Source: Candidatus Sulfurimonas baltica (GTDB taxonomy: Bacteria > Campylobacterota > Campylobacteria > Campylobacterales > Sulfurimonadaceae). From it: a stretch of DNA of 64,000 bases. Every line of letters starts with the position of its first letter. The first letter of the stretch is position 1. The stretch spans positions 1,302,001 to 1,366,000 of the forward strand of contig NZ_CP054492.1 in the NCBI RefSeq assembly GCF_015265455.1, in the 5' to 3' direction. The notes under the pieces are model-generated. The model did not search any database. It saw only the letters and a list, made by a program, of their open reading frames with translations, and was not told the DNA's origin. Position numbers and translations under genes: made by a program. Positions 17,489 through 27,762 of the stretch are shown piece by piece.

Positions 17489-17727
17489 AACTTCAATAAC
17501 CACCTTTCAAATTCGTTAAACTCTACTTCAGAATCCAATTTTAAAAAAAAGCCCTTCATTTGAGTGTTTACATTTAAAAACTTTTTTCTCATACCAGATA
17601 ATCTTCTTATAGCAATTTTTGCATCACTATTAGAAGGGTCTTTTTTTAAAATTTCTTTGTAAATTTCAAGGGCTTCTTCTTTAAGTCCCTGAAGTTCGTA
17701 AATATTAGCTAAGGTTAATGTTTTCAT
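17479..17727 (-). CDS. Small TPR protein
   Basis: 82 residues. One clear tetratricopeptide repeat at residues 2-35 ([20 protein letters not shown] ... DPSNSDAK) plus a tail containing [12 protein letters not shown]. Overlaps leuB by 4 bp upstream and the CiaD-like gene downstream, so it is made with them. It probably serves as an adaptor; partner unknown. Confidence 0.7.
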   Translation of the reverse strand: MKTLTLANIYELQGLKEEALEIYKEILKKDPSNSDAKIAIRRLSGMRKKFLNVNTQMKGFFLKLDSEVEFNEFERWLLKLWN

Positions 17728-18794
17728 CTAGCCGCATAATTAGCAATAATAGAACCCATTTCACTTGTAGAACAAACCTCTTTTGCATCATACTGCGCCA
17801 AGTCTTTTGTTCTATAGCCCTCTTTCAGTGCTCTTTTTACAGCGTTGTCTATTTTATCTGCTGCATCAATTTCACCAAGAGCATATCTAAGCATCATAGA
17901 CGCAGAAGATATCGTAGCGATTGGATTTGCTATACCTTGACCTGCGATATCTGGAGCAGAGCCATGAATAGGCTCATAAACACCTATTCTAGCTCCAACA
18001 GATGCAGACGGTAAAAGACCGATAGAACCTGAGAGCATACTAGCCTCATCACTTAAAATATCACCAAAAATATTTCCTGTAAGCATTACATCAAACTGTC
18101 TTGGATCACGAATCAGTTGCATTGCAGCATTATCTACATACATGTGACTTAGCTCAACCTCAGGGTACTCAGTTGCAACCTCAGTAACCACATCTCTCCA
18201 TAATTGAGAAACATCTAAAACATTTGCCTTATCAACAGAACAAACTCTCTTACTTCTAGTCATTGCAATTTTAAATGCCTGATGAGCGATTCTAACTATC
18301 TCTTCACGAGTGTAAACCATGGTATTCCAACCTTTGTCCTCTGTGCGACCTTTTGGTTCACCAAAGTAGATACCACCAATAAGCTCGCGAACAACCATCA
18401 AATCAACGCCTTCAACAACGCTTGCCTTTAGTGATGAAGCATTTATTAGTTCATCATAAACAACAGCAGGACGAAGATTTGCATAAACACCTAGCTCTTT
18501 TCTAAACCTTAGAAGACCGCTTTCTGGGCGTTTTTCACGAGGTAGAGAATCCCACTTAGTTCCACCTATTGCACCAAAAAGGACAGCATCACTGTTTAAT
18601 GAAATATTTATAGTCTCTTGAGGAAGCGGGTCGCCAGTTATATCATAAGCACAGCCGCCCATTAAAGCCTCTTCGTATTCAAAATCAAAGTCGTAGCAAG
18701 ATGCCACAGCATCTAAAACTTTTACAGCCTCATCTATTATCTCTGGGCCGATACCGTCACCTTTAATAAGTGCTATTTTATATGTTTTCATCAT
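17724..18794 (-). CDS. leuB: 3-isopropylmalate dehydrogenase
   Basis: 356 residues. Typical motifs: [13 protein letters not shown] at the N-terminus, [31 protein letters not shown], and [20 protein letters not shown]. Oxidises and decarboxylates 3-isopropylmalate in leucine synthesis, with NAD. Overlaps leuD by 4 bp (ATGA). leuC, the large isomerase subunit, is not adjacent. Confidence 0.97.
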   Translation of the reverse strand: MMKTYKIALIKGDGIGPEIIDEAVKVLDAVASCYDFDFEYEEALMGGCAYDITGDPLPQETINISLNSDAVLFGAIGGTKWDSLPREKRPESGLLRFRKELGVYANLRPAVVYDELINASSLKASVVEGVDLMVVRELIGGIYFGEPKGRTEDKGWNTMVYTREEIVRIAHQAFKIAMTRSKRVCSVDKANVLDVSQLWRDVVTEVATEYPEVELSHMYVDNAAMQLIRDPRQFDVMLTGNIFGDILSDEASMLSGSIGLLPSASVGARIGVYEPIHGSAPDIAGQGIANPIATISSASMMLRYALGEIDAADKIDNAVKRALKEGYRTKDLAQYDAKEVCSTSEMGSIIANYAAR

Positions 18795-19303
18795 TTGCTC
18801 TCCTGAGCTTTTATTTCATTTTGTGCAAAGTTCATAAGTCCGCCTGCATCTATAAGTTCTTGCATAAATTCTGGAATCGGTGTGAAACTATAAGTTTTAT
18901 TTGTAGTTTTGTTTGTCACAGTTCCATTATTCATATCTACACTAACTTCATCACCCTCAGATATTTCAGCACTCTCTTTAAGCTCAAAAATTGGAAGACC
19001 CATATTAAAAGAGTTTCTATAAAATATTCTTGCGAAAGTTGGAGCAATCACTGCTGCGACACCAGCTGCTTTAAGTGCTATTGGGGCGTGTTCACGTGAG
19101 CTTCCACAACCAAAATTATCACCTGCTACTATTATATCACCAACTCTCATCTTGTTTACGAACTCTGGGTCAGCATCTTCCATTACGTGCTTTGCCAACT
19201 CCTCTGGTACTGAAGTGTTAAGATAACGAGCCGCTATGATTAAATCTGTGTCAACATCTTTGCCGAATGTCCAAACTTTACCATCAATATTTGCTTTTTG
19301 CAT
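18791..19303 (-). CDS. leuD: 3-isopropylmalate dehydratase small subunit
   Basis: 170 residues, short (archaeal-like) LeuD. Swivel-domain motifs: [39 protein letters not shown] and [16 protein letters not shown]. Works with LeuC to isomerise 2- to 3-isopropylmalate. First gene of the leuD-leuB-TPR-CiaD-like run; 73 bp separate it from the FtsH-like gene. Confidence 0.96.
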   Translation of the reverse strand: MQKANIDGKVWTFGKDVDTDLIIAARYLNTSVPEELAKHVMEDADPEFVNKMRVGDIIVAGDNFGCGSSREHAPIALKAAGVAAVIAPTFARIFYRNSFNMGLPIFELKESAEISEGDEVSVDMNNGTVTNKTTNKTYSFTPIPEFMQELIDAGGLMNFAQNEIKAQESK

Positions 19304-19376
19304 TATGAAAATCCTATATTTTTTATATTGTATCTCTAAATAATTTTGCGATTATAGCCAAATTGTGATTGTAGTT

Positions 19377-21035
19377 TTATAAAGTGCTTTCTAGCAATGC
19401 TTGATCAATGAATATTTTAACATCCGACTTTGTAATACTTTCTCTTTCATATAGAACATTTTCAACTTTATTTATTACTTTTAAAAGTGACTCTAATAAA
19501 ATTTTAGTCTCTGCATAAAGCCTGCCCATCATTATTTCTTGCTCTTTATCTTTAGCAATTAAAGATACGCCCATGCCATATTCTTGAAGCATTTTATTTA
19601 CAATCTCTTTTGCTTCGTCTAAATCAACTTTCGCACTACTTGCATGTTCGTTAAACTTAATCCCACAGGCAACCATTCCAGCCAGCAACATCTTAACTCT
19701 TGACTCTAATTCATGTTTAATCAATGGGTCATCGGTTCTAGGAGTTAATTTCTCACTGGATAACATAAGTTTTTCAAAAGGAAGGTCAAAATATGTAGCA
19801 CACACAACCTTAGCAGCCTGATATGTAACGCGATACTCTTTTTGTATCTCACTAAGCATCTGAAGCTTTTTCTTTCCAAACATAACCTTGTCTTTTACAT
19901 GATGAAAATGTTCAATAGTAACTTGAAAGTCATGCTGTCTTATCGAAAGAAGTGCTGCTTCATTTACTAATGTAGCTAAAGATGCGCCATTAAATCCAAC
20001 TGTCATATTTGCTATTGCCTTAATATCCAACTCATGTGGAATTTGAGCTAAATACTTAGATAAGATAGATTCCCTTTCCCTCTTTGTCGGAAGCTCAACA
20101 AAAATTCTTCTGTCAAATCTACCTGCGCGAAGGAGTGCTGAGTCTAAGACATCTATCTTGTTTGTAGCAGCTATTACAATCACTCCGCTGGAGTTTTCAA
20201 AACCATCCATCTCTGTTAGAAGCTGATTTAGAGTTGCTTCTCTTTCGTCATTTCTTTGCCCATCTCTAGTTTTACCAACTGCGTCTATTTCATCTATAAA
20301 CACAATAGATGGGGAGTTATTTTTGGCGGCGCTGAAAAGCTCATGAACCCTTTTTGCACCCATTCCTACATATATTTGCACAAATGAAGCACCGCTTTGA
20401 TAGTAAAATGGGACACCTGCCTCATTAGCAACTGCTTTAGCAATCATAGTTTTGCCTACGCCTGGAGGACCAACCAAAAGGACACCTCTTGGCATTCTTG
20501 CACCAAAAGTTTTATACCGCTTTGGATTTTTCATAAAATCAATAATCTCTTCAAGCTCTATTTTAACGTCAGTGATTCCACCAATATCATTAAATGTCAC
20601 ATCACTTCTTGTTGACTCTATTGGTCTTGTTGACTCGTAAGCGGAAGCAGATAAATCTTTTTGAGAATCTCCACCTATCCTTAGTGAGCTTTTTTTAAGC
20701 CATCTAAATATCAAGCTACCAAAACCTAAAAATAGAACTAAAAAAAGTAGATATACAATTATATTTGAACCACTATCAACTTCTACTTTGTAATCAATAA
20801 ACATCTTAGGAGTCACTTGAGATGATGCTATTTTATAAAAATCCTTATCTGTTTTAAGATAAACATAATCTTTAGAGACAACTACTTTTTTAACCAAACT
20901 GTTCTCTAAGATTTCAGTTGCATAACCTAGAGTTATTTTATCTGCATTATCCCTAAGCATTGCAAATAGAACTAAGATAATCACCAAAAAAGCTGATGCG
21001 TAAAGGGCTATTCTGTTTGATTTAGACTCTAGCAT
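19377..21035 (-). CDS. FtsH-like membrane AAA+ protein lacking the protease site
   Basis: 552 residues. Two transmembrane helices (about 10-26 and 91-111) around a small periplasmic domain, then an AAA module: Walker A GPPGVGKT (189-196), Walker B IVFIDEID (244-251), pore loop FVQIYVGMG, second region of homology TNKIDVLDSALLRAGRFDRR (291-310). In FtsH a zinc HExxH follows; here the aligned segment is Y405-Q-A-A-K-V, so both His and the Glu are gone. A helical C-terminal domain remains. It should be an ATPase without zinc protease activity. H. pylori HP0286, next to mtaB, is as I recall the same type. Overlaps mtaB by 14 bp. Confidence 0.85.
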   Translation of the reverse strand: MLESKSNRIALYASAFLVIILVLFAMLRDNADKITLGYATEILENSLVKKVVVSKDYVYLKTDKDFYKIASSQVTPKMFIDYKVEVDSGSNIIVYLLFLVLFLGFGSLIFRWLKKSSLRIGGDSQKDLSASAYESTRPIESTRSDVTFNDIGGITDVKIELEEIIDFMKNPKRYKTFGARMPRGVLLVGPPGVGKTMIAKAVANEAGVPFYYQSGASFVQIYVGMGAKRVHELFSAAKNNSPSIVFIDEIDAVGKTRDGQRNDEREATLNQLLTEMDGFENSSGVIVIAATNKIDVLDSALLRAGRFDRRIFVELPTKRERESILSKYLAQIPHELDIKAIANMTVGFNGASLATLVNEAALLSIRQHDFQVTIEHFHHVKDKVMFGKKKLQMLSEIQKEYRVTYQAAKVVCATYFDLPFEKLMLSSEKLTPRTDDPLIKHELESRVKMLLAGMVACGIKFNEHASSAKVDLDEAKEIVNKMLQEYGMGVSLIAKDKEQEIMMGRLYAETKILLESLLKVINKVENVLYERESITKSDVKIFIDQALLESTL

Positions 21036-22269
21036 AATTAAACTCCTCTTTTATTTTATAATCTTTAATACTTAGCCAATTGCCAACAAGATCTTCATCT
21101 GACTCTACAGATATTTTATTAAAATGTTGGTCATACCCAATATAGAGGCCATCTTTTTCATTCTCTATTAAAACTTCTAATTCACTGCTAAAAGCTTTTC
21201 TAAATTCTAGATTTTTTGCTTTTACAACCGACTCTAATTCGTGCAATCTATCTTTTGCCACTTTACCATTAACTTCTGGCTTCATTATAGCAGATGGTGT
21301 GCCGTCTCTTTTTGAGTATGTAAAAGCATGAAGATGTGTAAGCGGTAAATCTTTTACATTTCTCATAGCCTCATTCCAAAGTTGTTGGCTCTCACCAGGA
21401 TGACCTGTAATAAAATCAGTTCCAATTGCAAAGCCTTTTGAAGCCAAGAACTCAAATAGTTCTCTATCTTGCTTGTAAACATTTCTTCTGTTCATATGTT
21501 TTAACATCTGCTCAGATGTGTGTTGCAGAGCTATATGCAGATGTCTTTCAAGCCAAGGCTCATTAAGTATCTCTTTAAATTCATCAGTTATCTGGATTGG
21601 TTCAACACTCCCCAGTCTTATCCGTCTAACACCTCGAATTTGAGATATTTTTTTCATAAGTTGTGCAAGAGAACTATTTGTTTTTTGACCATAACTCCCA
21701 ACATTGGTGCCAGTTAAGATAAATTCACCAAAACCGTTTAGAGCAAGCCTTCTGATTTGTTCTAGTATTCTACCCTCATCCATACTTCTTGCATCACCGC
21801 GGACAAATGGGATAATACAGTAAGAACAGCGAAAATTACACCCCTCTTGAATTTTTATAAATGCCCTGCTCATACCTACAAAATCATCAACAACTGCTTC
21901 ATCAATATGGTTCAAGTCACCAGGTTCATAAAAAGGTTTATCTTTGCTCAGCATTGAATCTATTTTCATTTTTTCACTTTGACCAAACACCCCTTGCACT
22001 CTCCCTTGAGAGAGTAGTTTTTCGCCTTTTGTATGTGCACCGCAACCTGTTAAAAAAACTTTAGCGCCACTGCTTTTTTCTACATGTGAGAGATATGAAC
22101 GAACATGAGAATCGGCTCCGTTAGTTACAGTACATGAATTTATAACAACAACATCAGCTTCACTTTCAATCTCCGTAACATCATAATCTTGCATTGCACT
22201 CATCATAACTTGAGAGTCATAAAGATTAGTTCTGCAACCAAAAGTTTTAAAATAGACCTTCTTTTTCAT
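21022..22269 (-). CDS. mtaB: tRNA t6A37 methylthiotransferase
   Basis: 415 residues. N-terminal UPF0004 cysteines in FGCRTN, INSCTVT and TGCGAH; radical SAM cluster CNFRCSYC with FVRGDARS; C-terminal TRAM region. The pattern FGCRxN separates MtaB from MiaB (GCxMN). It converts t6A37 to ms2t6A37 in tRNAs reading ANN codons. It abuts the mscS gene (stop/start adjacent) and overlaps the FtsH-like gene. Confidence 0.92.
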   Translation of the reverse strand: MKKKVYFKTFGCRTNLYDSQVMMSAMQDYDVTEIESEADVVVINSCTVTNGADSHVRSYLSHVEKSSGAKVFLTGCGAHTKGEKLLSQGRVQGVFGQSEKMKIDSMLSKDKPFYEPGDLNHIDEAVVDDFVGMSRAFIKIQEGCNFRCSYCIIPFVRGDARSMDEGRILEQIRRLALNGFGEFILTGTNVGSYGQKTNSSLAQLMKKISQIRGVRRIRLGSVEPIQITDEFKEILNEPWLERHLHIALQHTSEQMLKHMNRRNVYKQDRELFEFLASKGFAIGTDFITGHPGESQQLWNEAMRNVKDLPLTHLHAFTYSKRDGTPSAIMKPEVNGKVAKDRLHELESVVKAKNLEFRKAFSSELEVLIENEKDGLYIGYDQHFNKISVESDEDLVGNWLSIKDYKIKEEFNYARV

Positions 22270-23913
22270 TTATACAACTTCATTTTCATCAAAAGGCGGT
22301 TTTTTTCTGGCTGTTTCTACATGTAGTTTTTGAGTAGGATATGCAATAGTAATATCATCTTCAGCATTAAAAGCATCAACTATTTCAATAGATATAACAC
22401 TTCTTAAAGTAAGAGTTGCATAAGCATTTGTTAAATACCATGAGTCAATAGATACGCCGTTTGTTTCAATAAATGAAAAAATTCTAGGCTCAACATTTGT
22501 ATTTTTAAGACTATATTGATTTCTTAATTTATTTAACTGTTTTCTTGTTATATCCGTATACCCCTTAGAGTATTTTTTAGTTATCTCTTTACAGATATGC
22601 ATTGCTTTTTTATGATTTGAATCAAATGATATAGTAATATGTACACCATCCCAAACAGTCTTTAGTGTGCTGTGGGTGTAGTTTGCAATCATTCTCGTAA
22701 AAACATAGTTGTTTGGTACAAAAATAATTCTTCCGGCTCTTCTATTTTGCATAACAGATGTCAGCGTAATATCTTCAAGTATCGTCATACGAAGAAGAGA
22801 TATATCCATAACGTCACCAACATACTTCATTCCGTCCATATCTACACGTATTCTATCGCCAACGTGTATGCTCCCACCAAATACTATAACAAGCCATCCC
22901 AAGATGCTCATAAACCAATCTTTCATGGCAATAGCTATACCTGCAGAGGCAAATCCAAGTATGGTTACCAAGTATGCTACATTCTCAATATAATTAAAGA
23001 ATAGAATTAAAATAATTAGCGTAAAATTAGTAAATGTGATAATTTTATTTGCAGTATAAAATCGTTCATTGTCTGTTATGTATTTTTTAATAACTAATTT
23101 AAGCAAGAAAAATATAATAAATACAACTAAAACGATAACGCCTATTCTTACAATTTTTAGCATTTGAACTTCAATATCTTTATTAATCTTTATCTCTATG
23201 ATTTCCAATCTTTTTTGATAAACTTCAGAAGTCACACTCATAGTATCTAAAGCAGTCTCAAATCTCTCCAGCTGCTTTGATTTTTTCTTGGCATCTTCTT
23301 TATATTTGCCATCAGTATCTATAGTGTCTATCTCTTTATAGATGAATATTTGCGATCTCAGCAGAGATATCAATTCACTTAACTCCTCTTTTTGCAGCAC
23401 ATAATCACTGTAATCTTTTTCCATTGTTTTAATCAAAGAAATACCAGTAAAAATATCAAATGGGTTTGTTATAACTACCGTTTCATCAATAGTAGGGGGA
23501 GTTAAAATATTTGCAAAAGGAGAACTGTCTTTTTTCTTTAGTTTTTCTATTTGAGATGTTAAAATTTTCTCTTTTGACACAAGTGCATCCAGCTCATCTT
23601 TTTGAGCAACAGATATCTTTCTAATTCTTTGTAAAAAATTTATTCTTTTTTTAATCTTTTCTAGGCTTTCTCTAACGTCTAAAGATGTTAGATATGAGGC
23701 ATAACTTTTCATCCAAACACTATCTTTATTCTCTATATTTGCCTCTATATTCTCTAACTCTAAAACATATTCAGCTATTTTTTCTTTTCTAAGATCCTCT
23801 TTTTCAAGCTCTATTTTTTTAAGCTCCTGCTTATCTGCAGCAATATTTTTTTCTGTATCCACAGCAAACAGTAAAGATGAAGTTAATAAAAAATAAAATA
23901 ATAATATTTTCAT
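22270..23913 (-). CDS. MscS-family mechanosensitive channel
   Basis: 547 residues from the ATG at 23913, which shares one base with the aroB stop (TAATG); an upstream in-frame start would overlap aroB by 31 bp. Signal peptide MKILLFYFLLTSSLLFA, then a long periplasmic coiled coil (about 25-245), TM helices at about 255-345, and an MscS pore and beta domain with GWLVIVFGGSIHVGDRIRV and IIFVPNNYVFTRMIANYTH. Protects against osmotic downshock. The large N-terminal extension is as in MscK/YbdG-type relatives. Same operon as aroB and mtaB. Confidence 0.88.
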   Translation of the reverse strand: MKILLFYFLLTSSLLFAVDTEKNIAADKQELKKIELEKEDLRKEKIAEYVLELENIEANIENKDSVWMKSYASYLTSLDVRESLEKIKKRINFLQRIRKISVAQKDELDALVSKEKILTSQIEKLKKKDSSPFANILTPPTIDETVVITNPFDIFTGISLIKTMEKDYSDYVLQKEELSELISLLRSQIFIYKEIDTIDTDGKYKEDAKKKSKQLERFETALDTMSVTSEVYQKRLEIIEIKINKDIEVQMLKIVRIGVIVLVVFIIFFLLKLVIKKYITDNERFYTANKIITFTNFTLIILILFFNYIENVAYLVTILGFASAGIAIAMKDWFMSILGWLVIVFGGSIHVGDRIRVDMDGMKYVGDVMDISLLRMTILEDITLTSVMQNRRAGRIIFVPNNYVFTRMIANYTHSTLKTVWDGVHITISFDSNHKKAMHICKEITKKYSKGYTDITRKQLNKLRNQYSLKNTNVEPRIFSFIETNGVSIDSWYLTNAYATLTLRSVISIEIVDAFNAEDDITIAYPTQKLHVETARKKPPFDENEVV

Positions 23914-24962
23914 TAAGATTCTCCAAACTTGTTTAAAACACACATTATTGTCCCTGCATCTACCTTGTCTGTAATAGTTACATCACCAATTCCAATAGGG
24001 ATAATAAATGTTATCGAAGAGTCTGAACTCTTTTTGTCTAAAAAAAATGCTTCATAAAAGCTATGGGAATTTTCAATTTTATATGAAGTGGGTAAATTGT
24101 ATTTTTCTAAAAGTACTTTTATGCGAGCAGCCTCTTTTTCATTCATTAGATTCATTTTGACAGCTATCTCATTTGCCATTACCATTCCTATGGCTACAGC
24201 TTCACCATGCAAATACTTTTTGTATTTAGTTTCATTTTCTATCACATGTCCAAAAGTATGACCATAGTTAAGAGCAGCGCGTATTCCATGTTCTTTTTCA
24301 TCTTTAGTCACAACATCTGCTTTTGTTGATACAGCTTGTTTTATTACTTCTTGTAAGATTTCATGGTTATTAAGATCAGCTACCTCTAAAAATTCAAAAA
24401 AAACTTTATTAAATGTTACAGCCATTTTAACTATTTCAGCAACACCAGCACTAAACTCACGAGATGGAAGTGTTGCTAAAAAATACGGGTCAATATATAC
24501 AGCTTTTGGTTGATGAAATGCTCCAACAAGATTTTTTCCATATTTGTTATTCATTCCGGTTTTCCCGCCAACGCTGGCATCAACCTGAGAAAGAAGAGTT
24601 GTAGGAATTTGAATAAAATCTATCCCTCTTTGGTATATGCTTGCTGCAAAACCTGTCATATCTCCGATAACACCGCCTCCAAAAGCAATCAAGAGGGACT
24701 TACGATTAAAACGATTTTCAAATAGTGACTCTAAAATAAGATCTATACTCTCTTGATTTTTATACTCTTCCCCATCTTTCAAAGTCACTACATGTAACTC
24801 TTTTGCAGAAACTTTTTTCAGCAAATATTCTAAATGAATGGCTGAGACCGTTTCATTGGTTACTATTGCTACTTTTGTCTCAAAATGAAGTGTCGGGAGT
24901 GTGTCAATTGTTATGTTATAGGAGTTGTCAACAACTTTTTTAAGAGCTATATTTACTTGCAT
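23913..24962 (-). CDS. aroB: 3-dehydroquinate synthase
   Basis: 349 residues. NAD and zinc site motifs: LLIAFGGGVIGDMTGFAASI, PTTLLSQVDASVGGKTGMN, KNLVGAFHQPKAVYID and ALNYGHTFGHVIE. Second step of the shikimate pathway. Start of the aroB-mscS-mtaB-ftsH-like operon, whose order agrees with what I remember of H. pylori HP0283-HP0286. A TACATGTA is at 24789. Confidence 0.96.
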   Translation of the reverse strand: MQVNIALKKVVDNSYNITIDTLPTLHFETKVAIVTNETVSAIHLEYLLKKVSAKELHVVTLKDGEEYKNQESIDLILESLFENRFNRKSLLIAFGGGVIGDMTGFAASIYQRGIDFIQIPTTLLSQVDASVGGKTGMNNKYGKNLVGAFHQPKAVYIDPYFLATLPSREFSAGVAEIVKMAVTFNKVFFEFLEVADLNNHEILQEVIKQAVSTKADVVTKDEKEHGIRAALNYGHTFGHVIENETKYKKYLHGEAVAIGMVMANEIAVKMNLMNEKEAARIKVLLEKYNLPTSYKIENSHSFYEAFFLDKKSSDSSITFIIPIGIGDVTITDKVDAGTIMCVLNKFGES

Positions 24963-25039
24963 TATTTATCCAGATTTATTTATTATATAATTGGATATAT
25001 AATACTTAAAACAAACTAATATTTTGATAAATTTTTATA

Positions 25040-26446
25040 TCAAATCTGAACAGGAATAAAAATCTGATGATAATCATCAAGTTTGTGGTATAGTCTTTCG
25101 CTGTCTGTAGAGAAAATAGAGTAAATTCGTCTTTTAGTCAACTTTCTTGTAAACGGCAGAAGATGAATAAAATCATCTTTTTGTTTTAAAACTTTAATAG
25201 GATTTTCACTCTCTTTTATAACTTTAATATTCTTTGAAAAGATTGTTGATAAATTGTAATAGTGCTCAATTACCTGCTCTTTTGCCTCTTGGTGTTCATT
25301 TAAATAGTTATAAAGCTCTATGTTAAAGTTCATTTGCTCAGATATATCAAATATTGTAGATGAAATTTTTTCTATATCACGATTATCACTTAAAATTATA
25401 ACTGCATCTTTGACTGAAGAAAAAGTTTTATCAGCAATTTTAAGGACAGGAACATGTGCTTCATAGAGAGTCTGTCTAATACTATAGTTTTTAAACATCT
25501 CCTTTGGCACAATAACCAATCCCACATGGTATGTTTTTATATCACTAAAAAAATTCTCTTTTAAATTTAGACTATTGTAGTCTATGTCTATCGTAATATC
25601 ATCATTCACATACTCTTTAATCTTCCAAATGACAGATATGTTATTTGGATTCACTATTTTTATAAAAAGCTTTTGATGTAATTTTTCATATGCAAAAATC
25701 GCCATTTTTACAAAATTTTCTATAGTTTTTAGATTTACAATGTTCATATCAATATAGACATAAATATTAGATCCGAATGGTTCTGGAAATTGCCCAAGTT
25801 CCCTCTTGATAGCACGATAAACTGACTTTAAAACTGTTGGCTCTCCAACCAGTAGGAGCAAATCATTCGGCTGAATCATTCTGCGGCGATTTGGCATAAC
25901 TAGCTTTCTGTTTCTGTAAATTGCCACTATTCGCCAATTCTTTTGCTCAATAACACCTATATGCCTATACACAAATGAGCTTCCAAACGGAACCAATACC
26001 TCCATTATCTCACCCTCGCCTATTCCGACATTTTGGGCAATGACCGGTACATTTGGCAAATAATCAAGAAGTCTTGATGCTAAAATTTCATTTGAGTTTA
26101 TTAAAACAACATTTGGATCCTCATTGAGTAAATTCCATCTGTTTAAAACAATAACTCTAAGTTGTTTTTTGATAGTTCTGATATTTTTAATTGTATTTTC
26201 AACATCAAGTTGATTTTCCATAGCAATAATAACTTGAACAAAATCCATTTTCAGAAGATTTGAAAGTTTGTATAAACTTGTTGAATCAAACTCATAAAAT
26301 TTAAAACGTTTTGGATTTACATCTTTATACTCTTTTGCTTTTCTTTGAACAACATAATATATATTTTCACTTGTATAAGTGTCAATTGTCCTGCGTATGA
26401 AATGTTCACCAACATCTCCATCGCTTATAATTAAAATTTTTTTCAT
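25040..26446 (-). CDS. TrkA-like nucleotide-binding regulatory protein (COG3400-like)
   Basis: 468 residues, no membrane helix. N-terminal Rossmann-like RCK_N region (KKILIISDGDVGEHFIRR) and TrkA_C-like segment (LVPFGSSFVYRHIGVI, RRMIQPNDLLLLVGEP) at about 165-215. The rest (220-468) is a second domain of unknown function. Probably senses a nucleotide and controls a transporter. It lies between the chemotaxis operon (22 bp gap) and aroB (77 bp gap); a similar gene precedes aroB in Helicobacter, from memory. Confidence 0.7.
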   Translation of the reverse strand: MKKILIISDGDVGEHFIRRTIDTYTSENIYYVVQRKAKEYKDVNPKRFKFYEFDSTSLYKLSNLLKMDFVQVIIAMENQLDVENTIKNIRTIKKQLRVIVLNRWNLLNEDPNVVLINSNEILASRLLDYLPNVPVIAQNVGIGEGEIMEVLVPFGSSFVYRHIGVIEQKNWRIVAIYRNRKLVMPNRRRMIQPNDLLLLVGEPTVLKSVYRAIKRELGQFPEPFGSNIYVYIDMNIVNLKTIENFVKMAIFAYEKLHQKLFIKIVNPNNISVIWKIKEYVNDDITIDIDYNSLNLKENFFSDIKTYHVGLVIVPKEMFKNYSIRQTLYEAHVPVLKIADKTFSSVKDAVIILSDNRDIEKISSTIFDISEQMNFNIELYNYLNEHQEAKEQVIEHYYNLSTIFSKNIKVIKESENPIKVLKQKDDFIHLLPFTRKLTKRRIYSIFSTDSERLYHKLDDYHQIFIPVQI

Positions 26447-26468
26447 ATGTAATTCTTATTTAAATATT

Positions 26469-27761
26469 TTAAAAAAGCTCAAAATCATCTTCATCTTGCT
26501 GAGAGACTTCTTTTTTCTCAAATATTGACTGCAATTGCAAACAAGAGCTTAAAAGTGATGAGTCAAGATAATGAACATCATTTGCTTCTATTTTTATAAA
26601 TATATTATTTCTCCATTCTCCTATATCATCTAAGAGAAGCATAAATAAAAGGGCAAACTTTTTATGATCTGCGGGGTCAACGTGTTCAATATCTAAATTT
26701 CTCATAAACTCATTGAGTGTTTTAAGAGCATAGGCAAAATGTTCAAACTCTATCAGCTCTTCAACGACATTTATATATGTTTCAAACAACTCCGTAATCT
26801 CAAGTAGTATATTTTTACTAGCATCTTTTTCAAAGGCAATTGCCTTAATCTCTACTTCATACAAGGTGCTCTCAAGTATTTCTATTTTATCAATAACGTA
26901 TACAGCAGTGTTTTCTACATAATCGGCTGCAGTTGTTTTACTAAAATGAACTTTGCCTAAAATATTTTGCTGATAGTCAGTTACTTCAATTTTTTCAACT
27001 TTTTCAATACTTATTGGCTTTGCTTTTGGAAGGCGAAAAGAGAGCTCTTTATTTTTAAGAATAAAAATGGCAGAACTGTAGTTTTTTACTAATGTTTTTT
27101 GTATAACCAACTCGCTTATAATATCTAGAGGTGTAAGCGTTAAGTATAAATTATCATCGTTCTCTTCGGCAACAATTGTAAATACTTGGTCTTTTTTTAA
27201 ATTGAGTTGCCCATAAGCGTATATCATTCTTATACAATCTTCCAAGCTTTCTATCTCATAATGATGGTTATTTAAATAATAATCCCACAATTCAGATAGT
27301 GACTGCAACGAAGAGATGTTAAAGACCATAGTCCTTGAGTAAATTTTTTCAGTAAAAGCGTTAACGGCATTTACATTGTAGAGTTTTCTTTTACGAAGCT
27401 CGACAATTTGCAAGTAGTTCTTCATTCTTTGATGAAAAAGTCCACTCTCAATTGGTTTGACAATATAGTCTTCTGCGCCATTAGCAAGCATTTGATTTTT
27501 TGACTCTTCGTCATCCAAGGCGCTCAAGGCTAAAATCATCACCTTTTTATCAAATGATTTTATAATTTTTGTAGCTTTTATCCCATCGACATTAGGCATC
27601 ATGATATCCATAAAAATTATGTCATAATGCTTTTTTTTGCACATATCAATAGCCTCTTGACCATCTTTGGCTTCAGAAATTTCAATATTCTCAAACTCTT
27701 CTAAAAGAAGCTCTACTGTCATTCTATTATCGCTATTATCATCAACAATTAATATTTTCAT
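26469..27761 (-). CDS. Response regulator with an uncharacterised 300-residue output domain
   Basis: 430 residues from the ATG at 27761, one base after the stop of the hybrid kinase gene. Receiver domain residues 1-120: LIVDDNSDN, phospho-acceptor Asp52 in FMDIMMPNVDG, LSALDDEES and VKPIESG. The remaining 300 residues match no output domain I know (no HTH, GGDEF, EAL or HD): alpha-beta part, then mostly helical (FELEHF..., LLDDIGEWRNNIF), acidic tail. As last gene of the che operon it is probably the target of the hybrid kinase. Confidence 0.75.
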   Translation of the reverse strand: MKILIVDDNSDNRMTVELLLEEFENIEISEAKDGQEAIDMCKKKHYDIIFMDIMMPNVDGIKATKIIKSFDKKVMILALSALDDEESKNQMLANGAEDYIVKPIESGLFHQRMKNYLQIVELRKRKLYNVNAVNAFTEKIYSRTMVFNISSLQSLSELWDYYLNNHHYEIESLEDCIRMIYAYGQLNLKKDQVFTIVAEENDDNLYLTLTPLDIISELVIQKTLVKNYSSAIFILKNKELSFRLPKAKPISIEKVEKIEVTDYQQNILGKVHFSKTTAADYVENTAVYVIDKIEILESTLYEVEIKAIAFEKDASKNILLEITELFETYINVVEELIEFEHFAYALKTLNEFMRNLDIEHVDPADHKKFALLFMLLLDDIGEWRNNIFIKIEANDVHYLDSSLLSSCLQLQSIFEKKEVSQQDEDDFELF

Positions 27762-27762
27762 T

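Noticed and set aside
17147-17503. Longer start ([10 protein letters not shown]) for the CiaD-like gene
   Set aside because: It would overlap the TPR gene by 25 bp; the ATG at 17488 gives a usual 10-bp overlap.
23913-23943. Longer start (MCFKQVWRILMKILL) for the mscS gene
   Set aside because: It would place charged residues before the signal peptide and overlap aroB; the TAATG junction gives a clean signal peptide start.
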